NCBI GenBank assembly: GCA_022315425.1
Contig: JAIUPT010000034.1
Coordinates: 248,001 to 312,000 of the forward strand
Direction: 5' to 3'
Source: Pseudevernia furfuracea
Taxonomy: Eukaryota; Ascomycota; Lecanoromycetes; Lecanorales; Parmeliaceae
DNA length: 64,000 nt
The notes below the pieces were generated by a model. It did not search any database. It was not told the origin of the DNA and was given only the letters and a program-made list of their open reading frames with translations. Position numbers and translations under genes: made by a program. Below are positions 25,393 to 37,567 of the stretch, in pieces; the first letter of the stretch is position 1; each line of letters starts with the position of its first letter.

Positions 25393-25790
25393 TCACTTAA
25401 ATGCTTGATAGTCGATAAAAATGGGTAAATTGAGATTGATTCCGACGCCTGAGGACACGCAGCACCACTGGCCGTTGCTTGTATAGCCGCGCGTCAGAAG
25501 TATGGTACAGGTGGCGCGAAATGGTTGGCACCTGAAGTGTCTCCAGCGTAGGAGATGTTCCGGAGCTGCTCGACCCCGTCGGCGGATGTGCCTTGATAGG
25601 AAATGCCGGTGAGGGCATTGATGATGAAAGGGGTGGCCGCCGCCGATCGCAGGCCCAACAGGATAGGTATGATGTTGGGAGTCCACACTGTAGCGAATTT
25701 GATGAGCAGATGAGTCAGGGGCGGACAATTTGGTACGAAGTTGACGAGCAATAAACAGCCCACTGAGGGTAGCAGAGACCCTGGTATCAT
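25393..25790 (-). pseudogene. Possible MFS (allantoate-permease-like) C-terminal relic
   Basis: The minus-strand frame from 25,790 reads GSLLPSVGCLLLVNFVPN, then a hydrophobic stretch (IKFATVWTPNIIPILLGL), NALTGISYQ and SGANHFAPPVPYF. The order resembles the last membrane segments of Dal5/allantoate-type anion:cation symporters, with shifts and a stop inside. It directly precedes the carboxylesterase relic on the same strand. Weak similarity by eye; it could be an unrelated hydrophobic frame. Confidence 0.35.
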
Positions 25791-26610
25791 TGAAAAGGAA
25801 TACTATATTTGAAAAGGCACACTTTTTTCAAGAATGAGAGGGGGAGAAAGCAGGAGAGTTGGGGTGCTTGTAGCCCGCTGGTGTAAGTTTTGAACTTCAT
25901 AATAGGAAATGTCCAACGCGAACGATGCCCGAAGCTAGCCGTCCGTGGTAGTCATAGACATTTGTATCAGCATGTACCATATAGAGGATTTCGTCGGCCA
26001 GCTGAAGAAGGATGCTCTGTTTTCGGCGTCAGTCATGCGTTGCACCCTGCAAATGTACACGAGGTTCCAAGCTTTTGTCCCGCGAGATGAGTGGTTATTT
26101 TAATGCCACGAAACAAGCTGATTCCCCTCTCAGGAAAAGGCCGATGACTGTGAAACCGGAGAATTCACCGTGTCTTGACAATGTTTTGCTGGCATCTTGT
26201 GCTCTGCAGTTCGGTCTCAAATAAGGTCTGAGGACTTGATCCACGGAGACAATTTTAATTTTTTCTTCCGAGCAACGACATCGAAATGTAGAAAACTTAT
26301 CAAGCTAAAAAACTTAGAGATTGGTGTGTATATTGATAACAAGCACTGAGGACCCCAATCTGAGGGTTTTTGTCCATACAAATATGCCACTGGGGTTTAG
26401 AATACCCTCCGTTGGTATATACTTATACGTACTTGTTAGCCAGCTACGTAAACGCTCGAAGTCGAAACTACTCTCCGAAGGCACCCCTGTCATGGGGACC
26501 TTAGAATTATCTCCTGGGAGCATAATCTGGGTTTTAGGGCACTGTTTTGGGCGTGATACGGGCATTGGGCCCCAAGCTGGGCTCAGGCTAGATAGGTACT
26601 CGTACGGAGT
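25791..26610. other. Non-coding part of the inverted-repeat block
   Basis: Between the permease relic and the right inverted-repeat arm. No domain seen on either strand; an 83-codon minus frame (26,565-26,314) is not recognisable. Confidence 0.45.
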
Positions 26611-26690
26611 ACATTTCCAAAGAATCCTTAAGCGCAGTGTCCGAGCAACGCTTCAGGAAGGGCGTTATCCGAGATCTTGGCGCAGAAGTG
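26611..26690 (-). repeat. Inverted repeat, right arm
   Basis: Partner of 23,566-23,650. The two arms lie 3.0 kb apart and share GCGTTATCCGAGATCTTGGC with small indels. A further 344 bp of unannotated sequence separates it from the SMC5 start. Confidence 0.75.
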
Positions 26691-27034
26691 TTGGCGTCTA
26701 AGACTTTCGGTGCCGACATCCATATTGAGTATAGCCGGCCTAGGTTAGTCGTGATTAGTAGATTGAGATGTACATAGAAAGGAGCCGACTAATCAAGTAT
26801 GCATTCGGCCCACTCACCATCACCCGGCGGAATCAGAGTCAGCGTTCCCTCATTACCTTAGGTGCCTATGGGTGACACGACTTGAACATGGGTACGGAGT
26901 ACTACTCGCGTGTCGCATGAACGTTGATTTGGCGCTAGAGAAAATCGCGCTAGCTTGGCAGGCGCGTCGCCCAAAATTTACCTATGCGAAAACACCCTCT
27001 CCATCGCCGAAGCTTCTCAACCAAATTAAACAGG

Positions 27035-30000
27035 ATGCCTACGGCAATCACGCCTCTCAGGCGATCGCGAGATGATGTCAAAGCCGATGAGGAAGGCAGC
27101 GCCTCTCCAGACCTGATCCCCTCCTCACAGCCCGAATTACCCAGTAGCAAGAGAGCCCGCCTCACCAACGGCAATGGGTCTTCTTCATTGTTGAGCGGCA
27201 CTGTTCTCACCAATGGCTACCACCCTCAGTCAAGCGTGTTGCAAAAAGAGACGCTGCGAGCGCGAGATTCGTGTAAAAGCTATCAACCTGGATCCATTGT
27301 ACGAGTCGAGCTCAAGAATTTCGTCACATACACGGCTGTGGAGTTCTTTCCGGGGCCGAGCCTAAATATGGTCATTGGGCCTAATGGTACGGGAAAGAGT
27401 ACCTTGGTATGCGCGATATGTCTAGGGTTGGGGTGGGGACCGCAGGTGAGTCTACAGGAGAGAGTCTGACAGTGAGGCTGACGAGCTATAGCATCTTGGC
27501 CGAGCCAAAGAGGTATCTGACTACGTTAAACATGGATGTCAAGAGGCTATGATCGAAATCGAGCTCGCGAAGGACGGGAAGCGGTTCAAGAACAATATAG
27601 TCATACGTTGTACGATCAAGCGCGACGGCAACAAGACCGTCTTTTCGGTCAACGGCAAGCCACAAGGCAAGAAAGCGGTCCTCGAGCTCTGCAGGTCCCT
27701 TTCAATCCAGATCGACAATCTCTGTCAATTTTTGCCGCAAGACAAAGTGGTCGAATTTGCAGCTATGACGCCAGTCGAGCTGCTGAGGTCGACTCAGAGG
27801 GCTGTGGCGTCGCAGGAAATGATCGATATGCATGAGACGTTGAAAGACCTCCGGCGCAAGCAGAAGGATATCCAGGCCAAGAACACTGCTGATCAAGAGC
27901 AACTCGACAATCTTGAAAGCCGACAGCGATTACAGGAGGCCGACGTCGAACGCATGCGCGAGCGCGAGCTGATAGAAACGCATGTCAAAATGCTGGAAGC
28001 AGCAAGGCCGTTTGCTGCATATCGGAGCGCGAGGTCTGCCCATGGAGAGGCCAAAGAGAAAAGGAAGGCAGCGCAAAATGAGCTTACAAGGCTGCAAAAA
28101 GAGGTCGAGCCATCACTGCGAGCTGCCAATGCAAAAGAACAGTACAAGGCGCAGATTGCGGCTGTCGTGACGGAGCGGAAGACTGCCGTCAGCCAAGTTG
28201 AGCGACAAGCCGATGCCATTGACAAGAAGTTTAAGGACCTACATGACAAACACAACGAGCTTGTGGCCGCTGATTCGGCGGAGAAGAGCGGTGGTAAGAA
28301 ACATAGGCAGGAAATTGTCAGGCTTGAGGGGAACATCAATCAGCTGAAGAGACAAATGGAGGCGGAACCTTTAGAGCTGGATGTTCAAGCGTATAACAGA
28401 CGCATACGCGAAAAACGCGATGCTGTAGACGAGAGCACGACTAGAATTGGAGATCTGAAGAAACATCAAGAGGAGCTGAGACGGCGCGGCCAGGACAAGA
28501 ATCATCGAATCAAGCAAGCTGAACACGATTTGGCCCAATTGGACTCGCAGGCTGGGAAGCAGAAGTCCAAGCTTCATGGATTATCACGCGACACATACAA
28601 GCTATGGGAATGGTTACAACAGCATCAAGATCAATTTGAAAAGCCTGTCTTTGGACCGCCAATTGTGGAGTGCACAGTGAAGGACCCCAAATACGTGGAC
28701 CACATAGAGTCTTTGTTCCAAACGAGTACAATGACTTCATTCACCGTGCAGACTAAGGGCGATTACAAGAAGCTATCAGACCAAGCCCACGACCACATGC
28801 GTCTTTCCGAAATCAACATCAGAACTATGTTTAATGGGCTCGATCCATTCCGTCCACCAGTCAGTGCAGAGGAGATGAAGAGAGTTGGATTCGAAGGGTG
28901 GGCGCTGGACTACCTCAACGGCCCTGAACCTGTACTGGCCATGCTTTGCGGAGATTTACACATTCACGAGGCCGGTATTGCCTTGCGAGACACCACGCCC
29001 CAACAATTTCAGTTGTTGCAGAATAGTCCAATACAATCCTGGGTGACGAGCAAGTCGACTTACAGGATCACCCGTCGCCGCGAGTACGGGCCTGGCGCGA
29101 CGTCGACTCTAGTCAAAGATGTTAGAAGAGCTGTTGTGTGGACGGACCAACCGGTAGACCTGACCGCGAAACGAGAACTCCAAGAAAACATTCAAGGCTG
29201 GACCGAAGAAGTGGCATCCTTTCAGACGGAAATTGATGGAGACCAAAAGAAGATCCTGGCATACCGAGAGGCAATAAATACTAATAGCGTAGAAGGCGTA
29301 TGGTTGTCTCCAGACCCAGAAGCGAGAAACTCTGTCGCTAACCTTTTCGTTCAGAAAGATATCTCGGCCGAAAAAGAAGCTAAGCAGAAAGCTCTAGGAG
29401 ACTTCAAGGCCCTTCCAACCAAGCTCGGTATGTCATCCGAAAGCTTGGCTCCCCTACCCCTCTGACCTCCAGCTAGCTACCCAGGAGGCCAAATTAGCCA
29501 CGGCACAAAACGCTTTGAGTGGTATTAAAGGGCGATTGAGAGACATCATGGAACAGCAGGAAACTGTTGCACTGGAGAGAGGCCAAATAGCATTGGATTA
29601 TGCAGTGCGTCTCCTAGATGATCAGTATTAGGACATATCTGACAAGATATACAGGACGCTGTCGAGGCAATCAGAGCAGCCCACAAAAACCTCCACGAAG
29701 CCGAGATCATGCTCATAGAAGCGACTTCCGACTTCGAGATCCTAAAAGAGCGAAACAGCTCCGTGCAAGAGCTTCTCGAAGACCAACAGCGCCAAGTCGA
29801 TGCACTGGTCAGAGAGACCGAAGCTTCGCAAAAGACAGCAAAGGCTTTCCTGGATAAATGCAGCCAGCTCCTGACGGGGGTCGAAGACGAACTCAGAAGT
29901 TATCTTCGTGGGCTACCGGCGAACCAGACGACAGAGCAACTCGAGGACGAAATCGAAAGCGAGAAAGCGAGGTTGGAGCTTATGCATGAGGGCAATGGGG

Positions 30001-30815
30001 GTGTGATTAAGGAGTATGAACAAAGGAAGAAGAAGATTGACGCTTTGACTGCCAGGCTTGAGGAGATTAAGAACGCCCTCTCCGAAGTCGACGACAAGAT
30101 CACAGAGCTTAGGGATCAGTGGGAGCCAGAGCTCGACTCCCTTGTTGGGAAGATCAGTAACTCTTTCTCTCTGAACATGGAGCAGATCAGCTGTGCCGGC
30201 GAGGTGGGCGTTCACAAGGACGAAGATTTCGACCAGTGGGCTATACAGATTCGCGTCAAGTTCAGGTATATCCATCCTGTCTTGTTACACCTGAAGCAAA
30301 CTTGACAACTGACTCCTGTCATCAGAGAATCCGAACCCCTAACAACCCTAGACTCCCACCGCCAATCCGGAGGCGAACGCGCTGTCAGCACAATCTTCTA
30401 CCTCATGTCCCTGCAATCCTTGACCCGCTCTCCCTTCCGCGTCGTCGATGAGATCAACCAGGGTATGGATCCTCGCAATGAACGTCTTGTTCACAAACGT
30501 ATGGTTGGCATCGCGTGCGGTGGGCTTGACGGTGTGGCTCAGCAATCGCAGTCACTCGAAAACGGTCACGACGAGGAAGACAGGGAGGATGGGGAGGATG
30601 GGGTGGCAGGCCAGGCCAGGGGAGGTTCCCAATACTTCCTCATCACCCCCAAACTTCTGCACAACCTGACCTACGAACGCGGCATGCGCGTTCTCTGCAT
30701 CGCTTCTGGCGATTATATGCCTTCGGATCGCTCCAGGGTGGATTTCAAGGGGTGTGTGGATCTAAAGAGGGGGCTGAAGGCGGAGGCTTTGGCTGCTGCT
30801 GCTGCTGCTGGATGA
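27035..30815 (+). CDS. SMC5: SMC5, subunit of the Smc5/6 DNA-repair complex
   Basis: Five exons: 27035-27445, 27492-29427, 29477-29604, 29655-30265, 30326-30815; all GT/AG, phases join to 1191 residues, normal for SMC5. SMC5 is an ATPase that with SMC6 and the Nse proteins acts in homologous recombination, replication-fork stability and rDNA maintenance in the nucleus. Walker A is GPNGTGKST at residues 115-123. IDNLCQFLPQDKVVEFAAMT is the SMC5-typical stretch after the head. Long coiled coils flank a hinge at roughly residues 505-690. The C-terminal head has SHRQSGGERAVSTIFYLMSL (signature) and FRVVDEINQGMDP (Walker B). A charged insert (NGHDEEDREDGEDG) and a poly-Ala tail near the C-terminus are unusual but in frame. 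The start at 27,035 is chosen because the preceding 17 codons (ATG at 26,984) are unlike the family; either is possible. Confidence 0.96.
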
Positions 30816-31688
30816 GCTCGTGGTGATTACCTGGCTGTTGGGCTGAGCGACGTGAATTGGATCAAGCGACATGTTGCGGTGGTCGCAGAAGAATCGAATG
30901 TTATCAGTGTACGGAGTCTATCAGGCGAATCGTCAATAAGAGGTCGCAATCGAAAACGTACAAATCTTTTTACATATCGATGAGGCTGGTATCAATAATG
31001 AGGAGTCATCGTGCTGTGTCGAGTCGTTCATTTCATGGGTAAAAAACGTCCCCAAATCAACGCCAACCCGAAGCGATTTCCCAGCCTGGACGAAAAACAA
31101 CAATTGTGAAGAACGAATTTTGGGTGTGGTGCCGTGGTGCGACCTACGACCAAAGTTGGCAAAAAAATTTGCAGGTCCAAGCATGGACGACTGCGTTTAC
31201 AGTATGGGAAATGCCGTCTTCGTGTGATGCAAGAAAAGTTTTCGGTCGATTGTGCGTGACATTTTTCGAGCGGGGACGACAAAAGGGTTGTGGGAAATTG
31301 ATGCCACGATTTCGAGGACGCCGAGGAAGGTATTTCGAGGGCCTCGAAGTGGTTTTCAGGGATCCAAGGGGAATGTTTGTGGTTGTGGGTTATGGGTTAT
31401 GTGATCTCTCGGTTCGAGAGGGCGGAAGGAATGAGAAGAGTCGTTGCCCGGAGTGTCGTATGTACGTATCTGTTGAGGCGTAACTCGAGCACATAATGTA
31501 CATTATTAGTCGAACCAGATTGATTTACCCGCAAGAACACCCTCGGAACACCGCAAGAATTATATCTTGCACTGCCGGCGGAATATGAACGAGTACAAAT
31601 CTCCATCCCCCCGACACCTTTGTCCGCTGCACCCCTTACTCTATCCCAATCAATATTCCATCCTACGCCCTCTTCTCCAAAATCCACA
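30816..31688. other. Intergenic between convergent SMC5 and rhodopsin-like genes
   Basis: No gene supported. A 125-codon plus frame (31,106-31,483) and frames antisense to the downstream gene are shadows or random. Confidence 0.5.
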
Positions 31689-33137
31689 TCAATACATCTC
31701 CCCCACCTCCGTGACCGTAACCCCCGACCCACCCCCCTTCTCCAAACTCCCATTATCCGAATGACAGCCCCCTTTCCGATCACCCGTCCCCTGCGAATCA
31801 AACCAAGATCTCGCCGATCTGGGCTTCTGGGCTCGCCGACCACAACTGCTGCCGCCGCTGCGAGGGGTTGGAGACTTGTTGCAGCGCTCGCAGGACCGGT
31901 CAACGGAGCTGCAGTAGTGCCCGCGGACTATGAGGCTGTAAATAGGGCGCAGGGTGGGAAGGCTGGCGCTGACGATGCCGATGGAGTTCTCGACGATGGC
32001 CCAGATGGTGGGGTCGACGTCGGCCCCTGTGATTGTTAGATTGGGAATCATGGGTGGTGTGGCGCAGGATGGGAGAGGGAATGCAGTTGAACGTACAGCT
32101 TGCGTCTTGGTGGGAGAGACGCTCGACGATTATGGTTCGGTAAGTACTGGCTATGCAGACGCTTTGATGTGATTTGCGGTGTCAGCGTGGTGATGCCGGC
32201 AGGAGTGTGAGAGCGAGCGCTGCGGAGGTACTTACAAGCCGCTTAGAAGGAAGATGCCCACTAATTGGATCTTCCGATTCCGTTCCATGTGTAAGTTCCA
32301 AATCAACGGTACCGGCAGCAGGAATGTAACGACATCCGAGATCACATTGATAGAGCCGGGTATGCATGCCGCCAAAAGGATGTTCACGCAAGAGCCTTGA
32401 ACATTCAGCTCCCAAGCCTTGTGCACGGGCGTGCATTGGAAGATGGAGAGGAAAATTTCGGCGATGTTGTTGACGAGGATTACAAAAGCAAAGCACCAGA
32501 GGAAAGCGGTAAAGCGAGGAACGGAGCCGAAGATGCGATGGAAAAGGAGAAGTGCGGAGTATTTGAAGGCGGCAGTGCCAATGCAGTAGAGCACTTCCAT
32601 TGATATGATGGTCTGAAGGGTGTTAGAGTGGTTGGGTTCGCGAAAGGTCAAAGATTTGAATCGGAGACTCCGGAAGGAAAGCATGTTTTTACCTTGGCGT
32701 ATGCTGCCGGATCTTTGAGGAGAATGACGTGTTTTCCCGCTCCAAGATGTACCGCTGGATACGGAGATGGGCATTAGCGACCTCGTTATAGGATAGTATG
32801 ACGATATCAGAGCCTGAACATACAGTAAGAACACGCAGCGACCTGACCCATGCATATAAACTAAAGAAGAGAATCAGCCAATCGAATGATCCAGATTCCT
32901 TGGCTCGTGGTATTCAAGGATTCAAGCACTTCGTCGGCTTACCAGGGCGAAGATGATCATGTAATCATCGGCGAGTATTCTCGCTTTGCTCAGATGACGA
33001 GCGAGGAGCCTAAGAAGTACTGCGGTAATGGCCAAGAAAACGCATATTGCAGCAGAGATAAGAATACTGGGTGCTCGATTGTCATGGATATGTGCGAGTT
33101 CATACTCGATCTCAGACGGTGAGAGAGAATTCGGCAT
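31689..33137 (-). CDS. Fungal rhodopsin-domain 7-TM integral membrane protein (second copy)
   Basis: Six exons: 33137-32943, 32860-32848, 32754-32693, 32612-32236, 32161-32097, 32026-31689; 349 residues. Exon 2 is only 13 nt, but it joins FICM to AVHLGAGKHVILLKDPAAYA in frame, giving the conserved GAGKH segment. Other landmarks are ISAAICVFLAITAVLLRLLA, ILADDYMIIFAL, ALLLFHRIF, FQCTPVHKAWEL, VVTFLLPVPLIWNLHMERNR, then FVCIASTYRTIIVERLS and the final helix ENSIGIVSASLPTLRP. The hydrophilic tail is Gly/Ser-rich. Family and caution are as for the copy at 2,999-4,516, with which it shares the intron after the DDY...AL helix and the phase-2 intron inside the FLL(S)GF helix. The microexon is the least certain part. 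Confidence 0.85.
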
Positions 33138-34541
33138 CTTGACTTGGCAGCAGAGCCCAGAGGGAAATGTGGAGATGGACAGCTGTGTTGGAGGAGGTTC
33201 AAGGAAGCCAACGTTTTCGGGGTGGGCTCGTGATATATCCATATACCTCATCAGACCTCACACTTTTGCACAGACCCTCGGTTGGAGAAGATGGAGACGG
33301 CGTTCTTTGGAGAGGTGTGACCCCCTGCGCTGGGGTGGACTAAGATTATTGTGTGCATCTTTTGCGCAACAGGGCGATTGTGGAAGTTGTTTTGACAAGC
33401 AGGACGAAAACCCCAAGCGAACAAGCCAATGCTCTTGGTTCTGTGAAGCCGCGGTTACGGATTATCCCATCATGATCTCCCTCCATTTTGGTGATTGACG
33501 ATGACAGACAGATTCAATCTGGTCGAGCTGGTTGGCATCAGTATTAATGCATGTGATCAGCACTAGCAGAATAGGGTGTAACCGTGTAAGAAAGGATAGA
33601 GAAGAGAAAAACCCATGAATCGGGATGGAGTAAGTGACCAAGAATGCTCCGGTGAACCTTCAAAAGCTTCTAGAGCTTCTAGCGCTATTCCAAAACAACG
33701 TGCAATTCCAAGTTCACCGTCCAGATGATTCTCTAGCTTCGATTCGCACAACAAAGCCAACAATAACCCCGATCGTGTCTCCGAGCGTCCTTGAGGGTCC
33801 CCTATTCAAGCTCACCCAAAAATGATACATTTCTCAACGCTCACGGAGCTCACGAGGAAAAACAGTCTTACTATGCCTTCGATATGAGAAACAGCAAAAG
33901 CACAAACCCCACGAATCACTCAATACTCATCTCATGAATCAATCCTAGTCGCGACCTCTCTCTTGTCCTTGTGTGGCACATCACTCCCCATTGCAGCATT
34001 CGTGGGAGTAGAGGATCATAAGCTTTCGAACCCAGATTTTTACTGCAACAGCAAATCGGACGATGATGACGCTCGGGATCCTGTTGAATGTACTGAGGGG
34101 AATTCTAGGTTGAAGGGACGAGAATGAAGCATTCATGCGCTTGCTCGACAAGCTGTCATCCTACAGATTTTCGTAGGAGAAAACTTGTAACTATCATTGA
34201 ACTTTCTCACCCAGTAAGGTATTTCAACTGTTCAGTTATCACAGTAGGTAGTAGTAGTAGTAGTATGAGATGATCAATTGCAGGAGATTTATAGAAACAA
34301 TGAGCATCAGATCACGTGCCTACTCATAAGTAAGGTATGTAGTATGATGGTAATTGGAAAGTTACTCTAAAGTGCGGATGAAGAAGGATTCTCCCTTTGA
34401 CTCGAGCAACTTCCGGCTTTGACCGACAAGCATGACGCAACAATTTCACATCGACCACCAAGCCCCCAAGATGGCTTCTCTTGAACTCTTGCATCTGTAT
34501 AAACATAGCTACCACAGCCCAGATACCACCTTTCTTACGCA
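33138..34541. other. Divergent intergenic region
   Basis: Promoter sides of the rhodopsin-like gene (minus) and the catalase-like gene (plus). A short TAG/AGT microsatellite occurs at about 34,247-34,265. Short frames only. Confidence 0.5.
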
Positions 34542-35734
34542 ATGGACCCCGTCAAAGACTCCCTAGTCCAGGGCTACAATACCGCCAAACGCGCCCTTTC
34601 CACCGCCCCTCCAAACCATGCCTATCTTCACTGGGATGCTCCGGGCGTGCAAGAGATCAAGCCGGATGAAGAAACCAAAGCCCACCAGATTGCAGATACC
34701 ATGAACAAGATGCAGAAGCACAATTTTGACAAGGTGGGCCTGCCCTACCCTGCCCTATAACGACATCCTACGCCAGCACTAACAGTCACCAGCACCGTCA
34801 CGCCTTCCGCGCAACCCACGTCAAAACCCAAGGCCTAGTAAAAGGCACCCTGACCGTGCCCTCCAACCTCCCTCCTCACCTCTCCCAAGGCCTCTTCGCC
34901 CACCCCGGCACCTACCAAATCGCCTCCCGCTACGCCAACGAGCCCGTCTTCCTCCAACCGGACACCGAACCCGGCCCCCGCGGCATGGCCATCAAGGTCT
35001 TCAACGTCCAGGGAGAACGGCTCGACACCCCCGGCAATGAGGGTCTCTCGACCCAAGACTTCTTCTTCAACAACGCCCCCATGATCGAACTGACGGACAT
35101 AGACACTTGTCTCGAAATCATGCAGTTGCGGGAGAAATACTTCGACAGTCCGAACGGGTTGGCCATGGCGCTGAAGTTGAGGACTGACGCCCTCAAGCAG
35201 CACGCGCCGGGGATGCTGCCGAACACGAACATGATCAGTCATTCGATGTACACGCAGTCGGCGTTCCGGTTCGGGGACCATTACGGACACATGGCCATGT
35301 TCCCCGTGCTGCCCGAGATGAAGGAGAAGAGCGGGGAGGCGGTGTCGAGCTCCGGGCCTTACACGCAGATTTCCGACTGGCTGTTCGATTACTTCAAGGG
35401 GGCGCCGGCGAAGTATGAGTTCAAGATCCAGCTGGGCACCTCGCCTGCGCACCACCCGACTGAGGATGCGAGCATCGTGTGGGACGAAGTGACGGCCCCG
35501 TACCAGACGATCGGGACCGTGGAGTTTCCGGTCCAGGACAGTTTTGGCCAGGAACGGAGGGTGTTTTGGGAAGACCACATGGTGCTGGATCTCTGGAAGG
35601 GATTGGCGGCCCACAGGCCGTTGGGGAGTATCAATCGGCTACGCAAGGTGGTGTATGAGAGGAGTCAGAAAAGGAGGGATGAGTTGAATGCGAAGAAGTC
35701 GTCGTTTATCCAGAGCATAGACGAGATACCTTGA
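34542..35734 (+). CDS. Catalase-like haem-domain protein
   Basis: Two exons, 34542-34733 and 34793-35734, across a 59-bp intron, phase 0; 377 residues. The protein belongs to the catalase-related superfamily: RHAFRATHVKTQGLVKGTL holds the distal-side histidine (normal catalases have R-x-x-HAKG), ASRYANEPVFLQPDTEPGPR and MAIKVFNVQGERL follow the catalase barrel, and SINRLRKVVYERSQKRR keeps the R-x-x-x-Y arrangement of the proximal tyrosine ligand. It is shorter than classical monofunctional catalases (about 500 residues or more) and lacks their NADPH/C-terminal parts, so it fits the short fungal catalase-like/allene-oxide-synthase-like branch. Whether it breaks down peroxide or acts on lipid peroxides is unknown. 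No signal peptide; likely cytosolic. Unusually GC-rich exon 2 produces long antisense open frames. Confidence 0.86.
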
Positions 35735-36374
35735 TCCGATATATCTACGCTGTTTGAGGCACTTATAATTTGGAGTCTAATAGTATCAACGTTCCTCCAC
35801 TCCAAAGCGACGGATCAAGACTAAACGTGCTGTGGATCTACTGGTGGGCGATCACGCGAAGCCAAGTGATAAGTAACCAGAGCATGAGCTATGCATTTAC
35901 AAGCAAACTTTTACTTCAGCTAATATGTGCTAACCAGAGATAAGCTAGAGCAGCTTGAAGAGCGCATTGCTTCGAACTCTGCCACCATGGCTACCACATG
36001 CTCGAAAACAGTACCTGGTGCAACTTCAGCCATGCCCAATCATCCACCTAGCCCGTCTGAAATGGACGAGATCCGGGTCGGTGGCTGTATGCAAAAGACT
36101 CGGTTCTCATTCAACAGATCCGAAACTCGATCCATAACTCTGGGTTGTCCATAGTTGCTGTCATGCCTGACTTGAAGAAACCATCTCGCCTCTGCCCCTA
36201 CGTCGTATTGGCTGATGAAAGGCGTGCTATAACTGTAACAAATTGAGCAATTGGATTGCAGAGGCCCGGAACGCCGCGGCGGGTGTCGATTTGGAGAGCG
36301 TATGACCAAGACTCGATGCCATGAACCGATTGAAATCATGTCTGATGGGGGTCATAGTGAGTAAATTGCTGAAG
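35735..36374. other. Intergenic, 3' of the catalase-like gene
   Basis: A frame at 35,927-36,154 begins DKLEQLEERIASNSA, like the coiled coil after a Zn2Cys6 domain, but no cysteine cluster precedes it. Not called. Confidence 0.4.
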
Positions 36375-37429
36375 CTAACTAGCAATGTTGCCAGGATCGC
36401 TCATCTCATCAGATACTTCGGATACGTCTAACTCGGAATCATCGTCCTCAGGATCGAGGTCAATATCCTTCAAATGCTTCTCTACGGCACTAGCTGGCTC
36501 AGTGTCAAAAAGACACGGCTGGCGCTTCTTGTCCTGGCCACGACTGTCGTAGGCTACATAGTATTCTAGATCGAACCATTCTGCCCGGACGTCGTCGTGG
36601 GAGTTCCGTCCTCTGCGGTGGAGAAGCCATGCGATTTCAACGTCACGATCATTTTTGAAAGATGATAGATGACCTGACCGTTTCAAGACCTCAATAACAG
36701 CCTCACATGTCCCGGTAAGTAGTTGCATGACGGCAATTTCGAGGCGACGAAGCTTAGGCATTTGGGTTTTGTGGAGAGAACAGAGATCGGTGCCGTTCAC
36801 AGCTAAGCCGCGAATACTGAATGATTCCAGTTGTGGCCAAACTTCGGTTCCTAAAAAACCTCGTCGTAGCTATAGCATGGTCAAGCGATCAAGTGCAGCA
36901 AGCAGCATTGGGACCCCGCTCAGATTTCGGATGTATGAGCTCGTTATTCCGTCACTGTAGGTAGCAACGCGAAGGTCGAGATTTACAAGAGCTGAAAAGG
37001 CAGGAATGGCAAGTCCGTAGTCAAGCCCAGCACTCTGCGCGACGCTGGCGATTTCTCCCTCAAGGCAAGATATGTATGCTGGCTGGTAGGCTACTCTCGG
37101 GACTGATCCTACTATTTTGGCAACCGATGCCGAAAGATCGGATGCACCTTCGTGATCGTACAAGTAAGTGCATTGAGGATCATCCAGTACTGGCGCGCTC
37201 CATTTAGACTGCCACGATGGACTTGATTTTCAAGCAACATTCAACTCCAAGGGAGAGGACTCAACTCATGTGCCTTGACATCCTCTTGGAAGGGAGACAT
37301 GTACACGGTATCGAACAAGAATTCCGTTGAGCATGCGCACCAAGTCTTCGAGACGAGCCGCGTTGACTTGAGCTGGACTTTGTCTAGATGCTCGAGGCAA
37401 CTAAGAAGCTGTTCTTCCGGTAGATGCAT
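36375..37429 (-). pseudogene. F-box protein pseudogene
   Basis: The minus strand from ATG 37,429 reads HLPEEQLLSCLEHLDKVQLK then STRLVSKTWCACSTEFLFDT, an F-box followed by the usual fungal continuation. Downstream, in another frame, come FSALVNLDLRVATYSDG and LLAALDRLTML, then an in-frame TAG (about 36,868) before LRRGFLGTEVWPQLESFSIR, LHKTQMPKLRRLEIAVMQLL and the C-terminus, typical of the leucine-rich/variable half of fungal F-box proteins. Roughly 100 residues between F-box and the next block are missing. The nonsense codon plus the lost segment and frame change indicate a broken gene. Substrate of the SCF complex unknown. An unrecognised intron could explain the frame change but not the stop. 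Confidence 0.62.
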
Positions 37430-37567
37430 CGTGCGACGTTGTGGTGCATGGAGATTGTGCGATCTCCTAGGGCTCGGAGATAGAGCTGGTCTAGGAAGCA
37501 GTAGATGCCATGCTTGTCGAGGAGGCATCTTGGTGAGCTACAACATCTCGGGTTGGGCAGAAGTCGA

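Noticed and set aside
34835..35614. 259-codon open frame antisense to the catalase-like gene
   Set aside because: Arg/His/Gly/Val-rich shadow of a GC-rich coding exon; no domain; the sense strand encodes a recognisable family.
35927..36154. Possible Zn2Cys6 transcription-factor remnant (DKLEQLEERIASNSA)
   Set aside because: Only a short coiled-coil-like string; no six-cysteine cluster upstream on this strand.
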